A stretch of DNA of 64,000 nucleotides from Deltaproteobacteria bacterium (GTDB lineage Bacteria > Desulfobacterota > Desulfuromonadia > Geobacterales > Pseudopelobacteraceae), in NCBI GenBank assembly GCA_021780495.1, contig JAJXYO010000036.1:30086-94085 (forward strand). Reading direction: 5' to 3'. The notes under the pieces were generated by a model. The model was not told where the DNA came from and made no database searches. It was given only the letters and a program-made list of their open reading frames with translations. Both the position numbers and the translations under genes were made by a program. This document shows positions 46,660 to 55,186 of the stretch, one piece after another; positions within the stretch are counted from its first letter, which is position 1; each line of letters begins with the position of its first letter.

Positions 46660-47721
46660 CTATAGAGTTCGCTCCCGATAAATGATACTCGCGAGCACAA
46701 CCAGACCCAATCCCATCAAGATCGAAACTTTGCCATACAGAGATACACCCGCCGCCGTAGATGCAATCCCCCATGACTGGGACAGAGCCCCTCCGATAAA
46801 CATACCTATCACCACCAGACCGGCATCCGCGTCTCCTTCTCCGGCTTTGATCAATTGCCGAAATGGGCAGCCGCCGATAATCACCGAAATCCAACCGACC
46901 AACCCCATACCCAGAAAACTCCAGAGATGCTCCAGATGTGCACCTGGCTGGCCGTAAAGGCCGAGATTAAATCGGCCCGATATCAGGTTTGCTCCCAGAG
47001 CCGCGGCAACAAATGCCAGAAGTCCCCACAGGGCTGGCACCCTGAGACCCATCAACATGAAATTGCGAATACTGCCGGTAATGCAGAATCGACTCCGTTG
47101 GGCCAATACTCCCAGGCCAAGCCCGACAGTCAGAGCTATCGGCCAAGGAGCAAATTGAGCCCCCCCCCCTTGAGACGAAAAGAGCAAAAAACCGGGGCGA
47201 ACGATAAAAAAGAGCAGCAATAACATAAACAAGCCGGGGATCAACAAGCTGCCGTTTGCCTTGCCGGAGGATTGAGGCACTAATTCTACCCCATGAGCCA
47301 ACCCCTTGAGCCCCACCCAAACACCGGCCACCAACCCTGCAACACCCGCAACAGCAGTCAAATCGCCTGCAGTAAGCCGAAGCAGGAGCTTGATCGGGCA
47401 ACCGATAAAAACCGCACAACCGAAGATCATGAACATGCCGAGAAAGAGTCGCGAGAGCGGTGCGCTCCCTCCCCGTGAACGAAAATCGCGAAATAGAAGG
47501 GCACTCAGGAATGAGCCGAGCACAAACCCAATCAGTTCCGGGCGAAGATACTGCATGCGCTGGTTATCGTGAAAACCCAGGGCGCCAGCGCTGTTTTCAA
47601 TGAAGCAGGAAACGCAGATACCGGAGTTTTCCGGGTTCCCCCATACCGACAGCATCACTCCGAGTACGCCAAGCAGTAGTCCCGAGGCCACAACCAGCCA
47701 AAAATCACGATTGCGGATCAT
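46660..47721 (-). CDS. yedE: YedE/YeeE-family membrane transporter (selenium or sulfur type)
   Basis: A 353-residue protein with about 9-10 membrane segments. The family cysteines are present: GICVSCF, FIGCPIKLLLRL, RSRFCITGSIRN and IGGCPFRQLIKAGEGDADAG. YeeE-type proteins carry thiosulfate or related sulfur forms; a YedE subgroup follows selenium metabolism genes. It is the last gene of the long operon that holds the radical SAM/SPASM genes, so substrate is likely a sulfur or selenium species. The ATG abuts the stop of the preceding gene. A short hairpin (46631-46653) follows. Confidence 0.83.
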   Translation of the reverse strand: MIRNRDFWLVVASGLLLGVLGVMLSVWGNPENSGICVSCFIENSAGALGFHDNQRMQYLRPELIGFVLGSFLSALLFRDFRSRGGSAPLSRLFLGMFMIFGCAVFIGCPIKLLLRLTAGDLTAVAGVAGLVAGVWVGLKGLAHGVELVPQSSGKANGSLLIPGLFMLLLLFFIVRPGFLLFSSQGGGAQFAPWPIALTVGLGLGVLAQRSRFCITGSIRNFMLMGLRVPALWGLLAFVAAALGANLISGRFNLGLYGQPGAHLEHLWSFLGMGLVGWISVIIGGCPFRQLIKAGEGDADAGLVVIGMFIGGALSQSWGIASTAAGVSLYGKVSILMGLGLVVLASIIYRERTL

Positions 47722-48264
47722 CTATTCGCACCCTCCGGCTAAGCGGCTTTTGAGATAATTGAGTTTTTGGCGCAAAGCAGCCAGAGAGCGGTTATCAGGA
47801 TTGGCGGAGATACGCTGGCCAACGTTCTTAAGACCTTCATCTACCAGGTGCTGGATCTCTGACCGTCTCGAGAGCGGGCTTTTTGCATCAACATAGTCTC
47901 CATTCAACTTGACTCCCTGTACATATGAAGAAACGGCTTCGTCAATAGCCCCCATTCCCGTAAGTATCTCACCTTGCAGTATGTAGCCATGCGCCTCAGC
48001 GGGGTATTTTCTGTTCAACTCGTCAAGTTTCAGAAGAGCTGTCTGATTATTGCCCTCTTTTCGTAGTTTTTCGACCGGAGCATACAGACGGGTAATTAAC
48101 TCGGCCCGAGATTGGTAGGCCAGTTCGCGTTCCAGGGCTTTGCTTGGCCCTCCAGCGCGCTTTTCGCCTCCGTTACCGTTATTTGTATAGAGCAAGGCCA
48201 CTAACGAGATCATAACGACCAGCAGGAACAGCCAGCAGAGTTTATCGAATATATCTTTACACAT
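47722..48264 (-). CDS. Membrane-anchored TPR-like protein
   Basis: A 180-residue protein with one N-terminal membrane segment (about residues 9-26, LCWLFLLVVMISLVALLY) and a helical tail where AEAHGYILQGEILTGMGAIDEAVSSYVQG reads as a TPR unit. It could be a scaffold facing the periplasm for the neighbouring transporter. It lies six bases after the lipoprotein gene and directly before yedE, so it is in the operon. Confidence 0.68.
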   Translation of the reverse strand: MCKDIFDKLCWLFLLVVMISLVALLYTNNGNGGEKRAGGPSKALERELAYQSRAELITRLYAPVEKLRKEGNNQTALLKLDELNRKYPAEAHGYILQGEILTGMGAIDEAVSSYVQGVKLNGDYVDAKSPLSRRSEIQHLVDEGLKNVGQRISANPDNRSLAALRQKLNYLKSRLAGGCE

Positions 48265-48270
48265 AGTCCC

Positions 48271-49176
48271 TTAGTATTTCTGATACGGCGGCATGTTCAC
48301 CCGTTTTGCCATCTCACGGATCGGATTGTAATCGGAATCGAGGAGCTCTTCATAGCCGTCTACCCAGGCCGCTTTCATCACCTTCAATTTCTCGCCGTCA
48401 ACCTCAGCGGTATCGGTTGGTTTTAATGCCAGGAGCGCTTCCCTGACCTTCTTGACCAGAGCCGGGTCGGCGTCTTTGGCAACGCCAAATGTGCAGTACG
48501 GAATTGGCTTGCTCTCGGCGAGGAAGACAAAATCGTCGGGGGTTATTTTACCGTCACGGGTCATGTTTTCTATATCTATCGCAGGAGCGGCAGCAACATC
48601 ATACCTGCCGTACAGGACGCCATAGATCAACTTTTCGTGTTTGTAGGTACCTGTGGGGATCGTATAATTCGCAAGGTCATTCTCCGGGTTTATGCCGGCG
48701 GCCAGCATCATATCATATTCTGCCAGGTAGCCGGTTGGCGCAAGCATCGGCCCGAACGCCATCCTCTTGCCTCGGATATCGGCGAGCTTTGTGATACCGC
48801 TTCCCTTTCGGGCTATGATGATGCCTGCTGAACGAGAGCCAAATTTACCGCGTTTTTCAGACGCCAGCAGCTGGACCCCCTCATTTTCGTGCAGAATAAC
48901 GTAAATAAGCGAATTTGAGTGGGTAAAGGTAAATTCGCCAGCTTTAAAGCGTTTCTCAAAATCATTGGTGTCAACCGGAACCATAACAAAGTCCACGCCG
49001 ACTTTATCCGACAAGTACTTGGTTAGAGGAAGAAATCTCTGAGATGTTTCTTGTTCACTATTGCATATCATATAACCGATTTTGACAACCTGTCGCTTAC
49101 CCTCGGTCTTGCATCCAGCAATGATGACAAGCGTTACAAACACCATGCATAACCTGATTACGTTTTTAATCCGCAT
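48271..49176 (-). CDS. PhnD-like substrate-binding lipoprotein
   Basis: A 301-residue protein from the ATG at 49176 with lipobox VIIAGC (lipid Cys about residue 22). The rest matches the phosphate/phosphite/phosphonate binding-protein (PhnD, type 2 periplasmic-binding) family: KIGYMICNSEQETSQRFLPLTKYLSDKVGVDF, then FTHSNSLIYVILHE and GRYDVAAAPAIDI. No ATPase or permease for it lies next to it. The partner may be elsewhere, or it may sense or deliver an anion for YedE. The frame upstream adds 19 codons without a site. Confidence 0.82.
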   Translation of the reverse strand: MRIKNVIRLCMVFVTLVIIAGCKTEGKRQVVKIGYMICNSEQETSQRFLPLTKYLSDKVGVDFVMVPVDTNDFEKRFKAGEFTFTHSNSLIYVILHENEGVQLLASEKRGKFGSRSAGIIIARKGSGITKLADIRGKRMAFGPMLAPTGYLAEYDMMLAAGINPENDLANYTIPTGTYKHEKLIYGVLYGRYDVAAAPAIDIENMTRDGKITPDDFVFLAESKPIPYCTFGVAKDADPALVKKVREALLALKPTDTAEVDGEKLKVMKAAWVDGYEELLDSDYNPIREMAKRVNMPPYQKY

Positions 49177-49207
49177 GCCCACTTCCTGTTCTGTGTGATA
49201 TAAGTAT

Positions 49208-49732
49208 TTAACAACTCTGCCGGCGTTCAGCACAAGGTATACATATGTACCCAGCCTCTGCTTTACTCACTCGGGTATCCATGACAGATTCACCACAACT
49301 GGCACACATGACGGAATTTCTGACCCGGGCCGTTTGCAGATCTTCGAATGGTATGCTGACTACGGACACAATAAGATCTTCCCGTTCCGACATGATGCGC
49401 CTGGCAAAGGCCTGCTTATCCTGGCGGAGCTCAGCCGGGATACCCTTGCCATGAAAAACAGCTCGAACACCCTGTTGCTTCACGCGAGAAAACAGGCTGT
49501 AGGCGTGTTTACCGTAATCACGAAATATCAGGTTACCTTTGCCGAACGTGCACCCGCTCACGCACTGCAGGGCATCAACACCGCAGGCGTCACTTTCCAC
49601 AACAGCAAATAGTTCCTCGTCATCAGAGCGGGTCGCCCCGAGTGCCTTCATGGCTGCGGTAGCCAAACGGAACCCTATGGCCAGTCCGGGGCAGGAATGA
49701 CCGTGAAACTGTATGATTTCGGCGTATTCCAT
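49208..49732 (-). CDS. FmdE-family protein with C-terminal zinc ribbon
   Basis: A 174-residue protein from the ATG at 49732 (after AAGGGA); the longer frame upstream overlaps the next gene and is not used. FmdE motifs HGHSCPG (His10, His12, Cys14) and VESDACGVDALQCVSGCTFGKGN (Cys50, 57, 61) are clear. C-terminal CxxC pairs (143/146, 164/167) make a zinc ribbon. The FmdE family accompanies molybdenum formylmethanofuran dehydrogenase but exists widely in bacteria with unknown role; conserved Cys and His suggest metal or cluster binding. Here it sits in the radical SAM operon. Confidence 0.85.
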   Translation of the reverse strand: MEYAEIIQFHGHSCPGLAIGFRLATAAMKALGATRSDDEELFAVVESDACGVDALQCVSGCTFGKGNLIFRDYGKHAYSLFSRVKQQGVRAVFHGKGIPAELRQDKQAFARRIMSEREDLIVSVVSIPFEDLQTARVRNSVMCASCGESVMDTRVSKAEAGYICIPCAERRQSC

Positions 49733-49784
49733 GATTGTTCCCTTTTCTTTTCTGTAGCCGGATCGATACGTGTGTCGAGTTTCA

Positions 49785-50648
49785 TCATCGGCAGGCATCA
49801 TCAATGTCTTCAAGCGATCCATGCATGACGAGTGATCTCCCGCGACACCCGCCGCGGCAAATATTAATCTCCTGACAACTGTCACAGGCAGCAGGGTAGC
49901 GCACAACCCTGTTGCGAAGCTCTTTTTTGGCAGGTGAGATCAGGATCTCTTTCAGTGGCATCTCCCCTATTGCACCAATCCGTTCGGGCAAGCTCGGACA
50001 GGGGAACACGCCTCCATCCGGAGAAATAGCGATCATGGTATTGGCAGCCTGACACCCGCCCTGAGGAAAGGGTGTTCCCGGATTAAACGCCCGCCAAAGA
50101 AACGGATCGTGGATAGTAAGGCGCAGACCATCAGCCCCACCTACCGTTGCAAGAGAGCGTTCGAGTCTGCCCTGCTCACTCCTGTCCAACAGAAACGGGC
50201 TTTCTCCCTTATACAAACGCTGCAACGGCAGTACGAGGCGGTTCACCCCCCGCTCCCGGCAGAAGGAGACAACATCTGGAAGCGTATGCCAGTTAGTGCG
50301 GGTCACATAAAAAGAGAGTCCGAATACTGGGATCAACGGGAGGGGGTCAAGAGACTCCAGGTTGTCACATGCAAGCAGCAGTTCCCTGACACCAAGCTCG
50401 GCAGTGGACGTTCCGGCAAGGGATACAATACACACGTATGGCACCGTCAGCGACACGGCAACCGGTGTCCCCCTGAACCTCTCCAGAATTAAACGCACAC
50501 CATTGCTCAGTACTGGAGAAGGGTCGTAGAGTTGCAGCATGAGCGGATGAAATTCCAGAATCTCGTCGCATATCCGCAACAGCGTTTCATCAAGAGGCGG
50601 GTTAAGTGCCAAGTCCCAATAGACGGTAATGGGAAGAGCCAGTTCCAT
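49785..50648 (-). CDS. SPASM-domain protein without radical SAM cluster motif (GeoRSP-type partner)
   Basis: A 287-residue protein whose C-terminal part is a full SPASM domain: Cys199 and Cys217, then Cys255-xx-Cys258-x5-Cys264-x3-Cys268 and Cys286, the ligand set of two auxiliary 4Fe-4S clusters. The N-terminal 190 residues keep a barrel-like pattern (for example FGLSFYVTRTN) but contain no CxxxCxxC, so no SAM-cleaving cluster should form. This pairs with the adjacent intact radical SAM/SPASM gene as in the cassette named GeoRSP. It may be an electron carrier, substrate holder or regulator. The 35-base gap keeps it in the operon. Confidence 0.85.
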   Translation of the reverse strand: MELALPITVYWDLALNPPLDETLLRICDEILEFHPLMLQLYDPSPVLSNGVRLILERFRGTPVAVSLTVPYVCIVSLAGTSTAELGVRELLLACDNLESLDPLPLIPVFGLSFYVTRTNWHTLPDVVSFCRERGVNRLVLPLQRLYKGESPFLLDRSEQGRLERSLATVGGADGLRLTIHDPFLWRAFNPGTPFPQGGCQAANTMIAISPDGGVFPCPSLPERIGAIGEMPLKEILISPAKKELRNRVVRYPAACDSCQEINICRGGCRGRSLVMHGSLEDIDDACR

Positions 50649-50683
50649 TCAATAATTCCTTGCGGTGCAGCAGGTGATGACGT

Positions 50684-51697
50684 TCACTTGGCGGTTGCGT
50701 CACTTCCCCAGCAATGCGGATCAGGACTGTTCATGTCGCCGGTGAGAGCCAGCGCCCGGGCGGTGCAGCCCCCCAGGCAGTCGTCGTATTTACTGCAGCC
50801 GCTGCATTTACCCGTTGGCTGCTTGTTGCGCATCTTATCCAGAACAGCCGACTCTTTCCAGACCTGCTGCAAATCATCGCTCACAATGTTGCCGATCACA
50901 ATGGGAATAAATCCGCAGGGCGTCATGTCGCCGTTGGCCTTGATATTGAGTGACAATTTACCACAGACGCTGCCCTTTACCAGGCTCCCGGTATCGCGTG
51001 CATCAAGCAAGGCAATGATCGGATCATCAAGCGAGATATCGAGATCCTTGACCGTACGTTTGGCGGCAATGGCATCCCGGTAAAACACCTTCCACTCCTC
51101 AGGCGTCAAGTCAAGGCTATCCTTGTTGGACATGCCAAGGCCGGAGCATTTGAAATTATGGAAATTCAGTTGCCCGACACCATGCCTCAGCGCCATCGTC
51201 ACCAGATCATCGATTGTCGAACTGTTGATGCGGCAGATCACCGTGGAGATGGAAGTCGTTATACCTACCGATTTCAGATGTCCAAGAGCAGCCAAAGCCC
51301 GGGCATGGCTTCCCGTTACACCACGAAAGGTATCGTGAACATCCGGCCGATGACTGTCGATACTGATCCCAACCTTGGTGAAGCCGGCATTCTTGAGTGC
51401 CGCAGCCTTGTCATAATCAATCAGCCAGCCGTTGCTGTTCATGGAAACCCGCAACCCGAGGCCGCTGGAAAATGTCGCAATATCAAGAAGGTCTGGGCGG
51501 AGCAGTGGTTCACCTCCGCCAAAGTTGATGGAAAAGACCCCGGCTTTTGACACCTTCTCGATACAGGAATAGAGCACGTCCCGTGGCAGCTCGTCATGAG
51601 TGTCTTCACGGCTGTAGCAGTGGCTACAGGCAAAATTGCAACTGTTATTGATGGCCCAGTTGATCGTGAGAGGTGCTTTAAGCTGCAGGTCACTCAT
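50684..51697 (-). CDS. Radical SAM/SPASM peptide-modifying enzyme (GeoRSP-type)
   Basis: A 337-residue protein: the radical SAM cluster motif CNFACSHC (Cys20, 24, 27), GGGEPLL (60-66) for SAM binding, and a SPASM domain with Cys245, 261, 298, 301, 307, 311 and 329 (same x2, x5, x3 spacing as its partner). Enzymes of this layout, such as AnSME or PqqE and peptide maturases, change residues of peptide or protein targets. It overlaps the PqqD-like gene by eight bases, the usual pairing of maturase and peptide chaperone. The substrate is not evident. Confidence 0.92.
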   Translation of the reverse strand: MSDLQLKAPLTINWAINNSCNFACSHCYSREDTHDELPRDVLYSCIEKVSKAGVFSINFGGGEPLLRPDLLDIATFSSGLGLRVSMNSNGWLIDYDKAAALKNAGFTKVGISIDSHRPDVHDTFRGVTGSHARALAALGHLKSVGITTSISTVICRINSSTIDDLVTMALRHGVGQLNFHNFKCSGLGMSNKDSLDLTPEEWKVFYRDAIAAKRTVKDLDISLDDPIIALLDARDTGSLVKGSVCGKLSLNIKANGDMTPCGFIPIVIGNIVSDDLQQVWKESAVLDKMRNKQPTGKCSGCSKYDDCLGGCTARALALTGDMNSPDPHCWGSDATAK

Positions 51698-51977
51698 ACC
51701 GTATAAACCCCTTTTGTGACAAACTGTCGAGAAAGTCCATTATATCAGTCCGGAGTATACCCTCTTCGACATCGAACTCAGGCATTAGTGAAGCCACCAG
51801 TTCATCTAGCGTCCGGCCGTCACATAATTCCCACAGCTCTATGCCAAACTCGTTCAGAGAGAGCATCGAACCACCTGAGAAAAGGATGGCCGCCACCATT
51901 TCCTCCTGGGGGGTATCTTCGCCGGCATCAGATTCCCGGCGCCAGAGGACATCAGGATTGCGATAAATCCTGGGCAT
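51690..51977 (-). CDS. PqqD-like peptide chaperone (GeoRSP-type)
   Basis: A 95-residue protein with the RiPP recognition element fold pattern: N-terminal WRRESDAG region, then SMLSLNEFGIELWELCDGRTLDELVASL and IMDFLDSLSQKGFIRYE. PqqD-type proteins bind leader peptides and present them to radical SAM enzymes. It is fused to none but overlaps the radical SAM gene by eight bases. Five bases separate it from the cupin gene upstream. Its presence is the strongest hint that the target is a peptide. Confidence 0.9.
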   Translation of the reverse strand: MPRIYRNPDVLWRRESDAGEDTPQEEMVAAILFSGGSMLSLNEFGIELWELCDGRTLDELVASLMPEFDVEEGILRTDIMDFLDSLSQKGFIRYE

Positions 51978-51982
51978 GATTT

Positions 51983-52303
51983 CTAGTCACCTTTCGCAGT
52001 AATGGAGGCAATGACAAGGTTATCGGGTGAAGCATTGCGAATACCGTGATCCTCGAATGCCGGTACGACGACGATTTGGCCGACGCTGATCTTCTGGGCT
52101 TCCTTACCGGATAACAATTCACCCTGACCCTCGATAACCGTCCAGATATGGCTACCATGATGGGTATGGGTGACGATCTCCTGGCCTGGTCTCATGCAGA
52201 TCATGCTGATGCGGTTGTGGTCATCTGTGAAGATCGTCTCCTGGTAACGCTTGGCATCATCAAACTGCTTCAGTTTTAGCACATCAATAATTTGTGATTT
52301 CAT
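51983..52303 (-). CDS. Small cupin-domain protein
   Basis: A 106-residue protein from the ATG at 52303, after AGAGGG; the longer frame is unused. Cupin motif 1 is THTHHGSHIWTVIEG, motif 2 is VPAFEDHGIRNAS. Two His plus a further His and Glu-like residue suggest a metal site. It is translated just before the PqqD-like gene. It may protect, bind or oxidise a pathway intermediate; function is inferred from fold alone. Confidence 0.8.
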   Translation of the reverse strand: MKSQIIDVLKLKQFDDAKRYQETIFTDDHNRISMICMRPGQEIVTHTHHGSHIWTVIEGQGELLSGKEAQKISVGQIVVVPAFEDHGIRNASPDNLVIASITAKGD

Positions 52304-52343
52304 TCGTGAGCCCTCTTTCCTGGTGTGTTTGTTATTGGTGCGG

Positions 52344-54266
52344 TTAGGCCTTGTGAACAATCTTGAGAAACCTGCCAAGCAATTTTGACGATGTGGCCAA
52401 TAGTTGTGATGCAATCCCCACGGTTATACGTGGGCCGCTGTTCGCGCTGCCGGAAAATTGAACACCGAAGCGGGACGACAACTGATTCACCGTTGCATCA
52501 TCGGGTAAATCCGTCTGCCCGTTACCCAGTGAAATCAGCATACCGTTGCCACGGCCATTAAACGAGGAAACAACCTTCATCTCGTCGTCAGTCAGATGTC
52601 CTTTAGCACCTTCGGGAAAAAACAGCCACAGCTGACCTACATCTGCCAAGAACTTGTCGCTAAGTTGCGGAGTATTGGTGCGGTCACGTAATGTGACAGA
52701 GTATTTTGCCTGACGCAGGAGGGTGGCAACTCCATCGCCAAAAGCGACCGTATCTTTCTTTATGCCACTGCCAACCGTGTAGATAAGCACATTTCTGCCA
52801 ACGGGAGAATTACTGTTCTGCTCAAGCCAGGCTGCAATATTGACAACATAGCGCCGATCATCTTCCAAACCCGTCGCCGCAGCTGCGGCAGCGAATCGGT
52901 CAAAACCGGCATCAAATACAACGCCGCCTTTGCTTGCCAGATCGTCGGTATATGTCGCGATGATATTTTTACCAGCCGGGTCAAGTGCAATCCGCACATT
53001 CTTGCCTTCCTTCCGGATAATAGACGAGTCCCCACCCGCCAGCGAAGATACCCTCTTGAAGAGCTGGTTTCCGATATCAACACCCGGTACGAACACCAAC
53101 CCTTGGAAAGCGAACGCGATCATAATCGTGCCGGCAATACAGACAAACATATACAACGCAAAGACCCGTTTCTTAAATATCGTCCAGAAAAGGACCATAG
53201 TTGGGATTGCCGTCACCGGCCCACCAATCATGAACGCCAGAGCAGACCCGCCATCCAGTGTGCCGTCCAGAGAACTCTTGATATGGGAAAGAATACTCGA
53301 GGCGCTGATCTGGTGAAGAAACATGGGCACGGAGGCCAGGGTAATCCAGACGATATTCATCGCGTCCTGGCGGCCAAAGAAGCGGTATATCCATTCATCC
53401 GGCAGGTAGCGCTCTACGATAGCTCCGATTACAACGCCCACCAGAACGTATTTGCCCACCAACCAGAACATCTCTGCGGTCTTTGCCAGAAAGATGAGAA
53501 ACTTGTTGCCTGTCCGGACAGCCACACGGTTGCCAAACTTTTCCTTGCAGTTGCAGCGCAGATGCTCAATGGGATAATCTTCGTCATGAAAATCACCCGG
53601 CACAACAGCGCCTTCAATGAACAAGCCACCCTTGTCAAAACCGCGCTTACAGAGAAAGTGGGTAACACCACCAGCAAAAAAACCCATGGCAAGCGCTGAA
53701 ACCGTTCTGATGACTGTCCATTCAGGCCCGAGATCGTTTAGGGTAATCAAGTAGGTGGAAGGGCTCAAGAGTGCGGAAGTCACCATCAATGACATGACTG
53801 GTGCGAGTGGCAGACCGGCAAAGAGCAGGCTCACCGCAGTAGTTATGGTTCCGCAGGCACAGAGCGGCGTAATGATTCCCACAAAAGATGCCACCACAAC
53901 ACTCAAGGCACCGTATTTTCTCAAGGAGGCCTGCAGCTTGACCGCTATCTTAAACGTGCGCAGATATCCTGCCAGTAGAATGCCGACAACAAAATAGGGG
54001 AATACATCCCACAGCTCTGCAACAATTCCGTGACCGTTGAATAACAGGTCCCAGATTTCATACCCGACGAGCATCGGCAATGATGCGGATAGCGGCGCTC
54101 CAACACCGGCAGTACTACTCAGGCCAAAGGCCCACACATGCCACACGATTAGCCCCACACAGGCCGTGATCATAGTCAGCAGCGTATGGTTGGCTTTCCT
54201 GGCATGCCCGCCATGCACCTGGCACTCATCCTTACGCCCTGCTAAGAGCAATTCACCTAAACCCAT
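52344..54266 (-). CDS. UPF0718/ArsP-like permease with large C-terminal soluble domain
   Basis: A 640-residue protein from the ATG at 54266 (MGLGELLLAGRKDE, after AGGAG, with a 14-base overlap of the ResB-like gene). The first 410 residues hold about 8-9 membrane segments with TPLCACGTITTA, the cysteine signature of UPF0718/DUF318 permeases, and a central GGPVTAIPTM. Some members export methylated arsenic, but most are uncharacterised. The last about 220 residues form a separate soluble domain (VNIAAWLEQNS, LIYTVGSG, LWLFFPEGAKG) that resembles DUF4350 or ThuA-type folds. That fusion is unusual. Confidence 0.8.
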   Translation of the reverse strand: MGLGELLLAGRKDECQVHGGHARKANHTLLTMITACVGLIVWHVWAFGLSSTAGVGAPLSASLPMLVGYEIWDLLFNGHGIVAELWDVFPYFVVGILLAGYLRTFKIAVKLQASLRKYGALSVVVASFVGIITPLCACGTITTAVSLLFAGLPLAPVMSLMVTSALLSPSTYLITLNDLGPEWTVIRTVSALAMGFFAGGVTHFLCKRGFDKGGLFIEGAVVPGDFHDEDYPIEHLRCNCKEKFGNRVAVRTGNKFLIFLAKTAEMFWLVGKYVLVGVVIGAIVERYLPDEWIYRFFGRQDAMNIVWITLASVPMFLHQISASSILSHIKSSLDGTLDGGSALAFMIGGPVTAIPTMVLFWTIFKKRVFALYMFVCIAGTIMIAFAFQGLVFVPGVDIGNQLFKRVSSLAGGDSSIIRKEGKNVRIALDPAGKNIIATYTDDLASKGGVVFDAGFDRFAAAAAATGLEDDRRYVVNIAAWLEQNSNSPVGRNVLIYTVGSGIKKDTVAFGDGVATLLRQAKYSVTLRDRTNTPQLSDKFLADVGQLWLFFPEGAKGHLTDDEMKVVSSFNGRGNGMLISLGNGQTDLPDDATVNQLSSRFGVQFSGSANSGPRITVGIASQLLATSSKLLGRFLKIVHKA

Positions 54267-55173
54267 ACCATCTCCTGAACGTCGACATGAAGGCGCCAAT
54301 GGCAACGATCGCCATCCCCGAAAAAACAAGCCACCGCCCCGGGTCCCGCACTATCTGGATCCCCGCATACGGAATTCCATCACGATCGCGCTCTACCTGG
54401 GTATTGAAAAAATAGAGCCCTCTCCATTTGAATGGACCATTCACCTCAGCGGTCCCTTCAGTGACCACCCCGGAAGGATCCGTGAGCTTCAGGTCAACCC
54501 ACTGTCTTTTCAGCCGTGGTGTTTTAAAAGCAACCAGCTTGAAGGAATAAGGGAAATTGGCTGGGAGATCTGATGGGCCGGATGATGTGTTGAACGAGCC
54601 TATTAGAGTGCCTTTTTCAAAAATTGATAGTTTCAGATTTTCAGATTTATATTCCACAGGGCCAACCGCTACGTGGTAGCCTTTGAAATCAAAGCCTTGC
54701 CCGGTTTTCAGTTCAAACAGCTTTTCTTTGTGCTGTCCTCTCAAAACGCCGATCTTCACGGGCATCGGGAAAAATTCCCAATGTATCTTTTTCAAGGCCA
54801 TCTCAACACCAAGGGGGACATCCGTCTCCTTATCCCAACGATAGACGTGATCAACCGTTGTTCCTTCGTACATGTTGACCGTTGCCACGGAGCCAAACGA
54901 GGCCAGAATACACCCCACCAGCGTCACAATCACACCGCCGTGTAATACCAGAACAGATTTGGAGATTGTTGCAAATCTGCGTTGCGTGCAGAGAATCAGA
55001 TTGATCCCGAAAAGACCAAGTAACGAACGAAACAGTGGACTTGAATAAAACGTGCGGTTTTCTGAAAATGTTCCGGGAATGGCAACAAGAGAAATTACCA
55101 GAAAAAGTGCAACTGCCAATTCAGTCGACGCAAAGAATTTTACAACCTTCTTCATCCTCTCGGTAAATTTCAA
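54253..55173 (-). CDS. ResB-like cytochrome c biogenesis protein
   Basis: A 306-residue protein with membrane segments near residues 18-36, 48-62, 73-95 and 283-300, and a periplasmic domain between. FFASTELAVALFLVISLVAIPGTF and LVLHGGVIVTLVGCILASFG are typical of ResB. ResB works with ResC (CcsA) to attach haem to c-type cytochromes. No ResC is present in the window, so it may serve a different redox need for the operon. It overlaps the permease start by 14 bases. Confidence 0.83.
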   Translation of the reverse strand: MKFTERMKKVVKFFASTELAVALFLVISLVAIPGTFSENRTFYSSPLFRSLLGLFGINLILCTQRRFATISKSVLVLHGGVIVTLVGCILASFGSVATVNMYEGTTVDHVYRWDKETDVPLGVEMALKKIHWEFFPMPVKIGVLRGQHKEKLFELKTGQGFDFKGYHVAVGPVEYKSENLKLSIFEKGTLIGSFNTSSGPSDLPANFPYSFKLVAFKTPRLKRQWVDLKLTDPSGVVTEGTAEVNGPFKWRGLYFFNTQVERDRDGIPYAGIQIVRDPGRWLVFSGMAIVAIGAFMSTFRRWYGFR

Positions 55174-55186
55174 CGGTACCTTCCTG

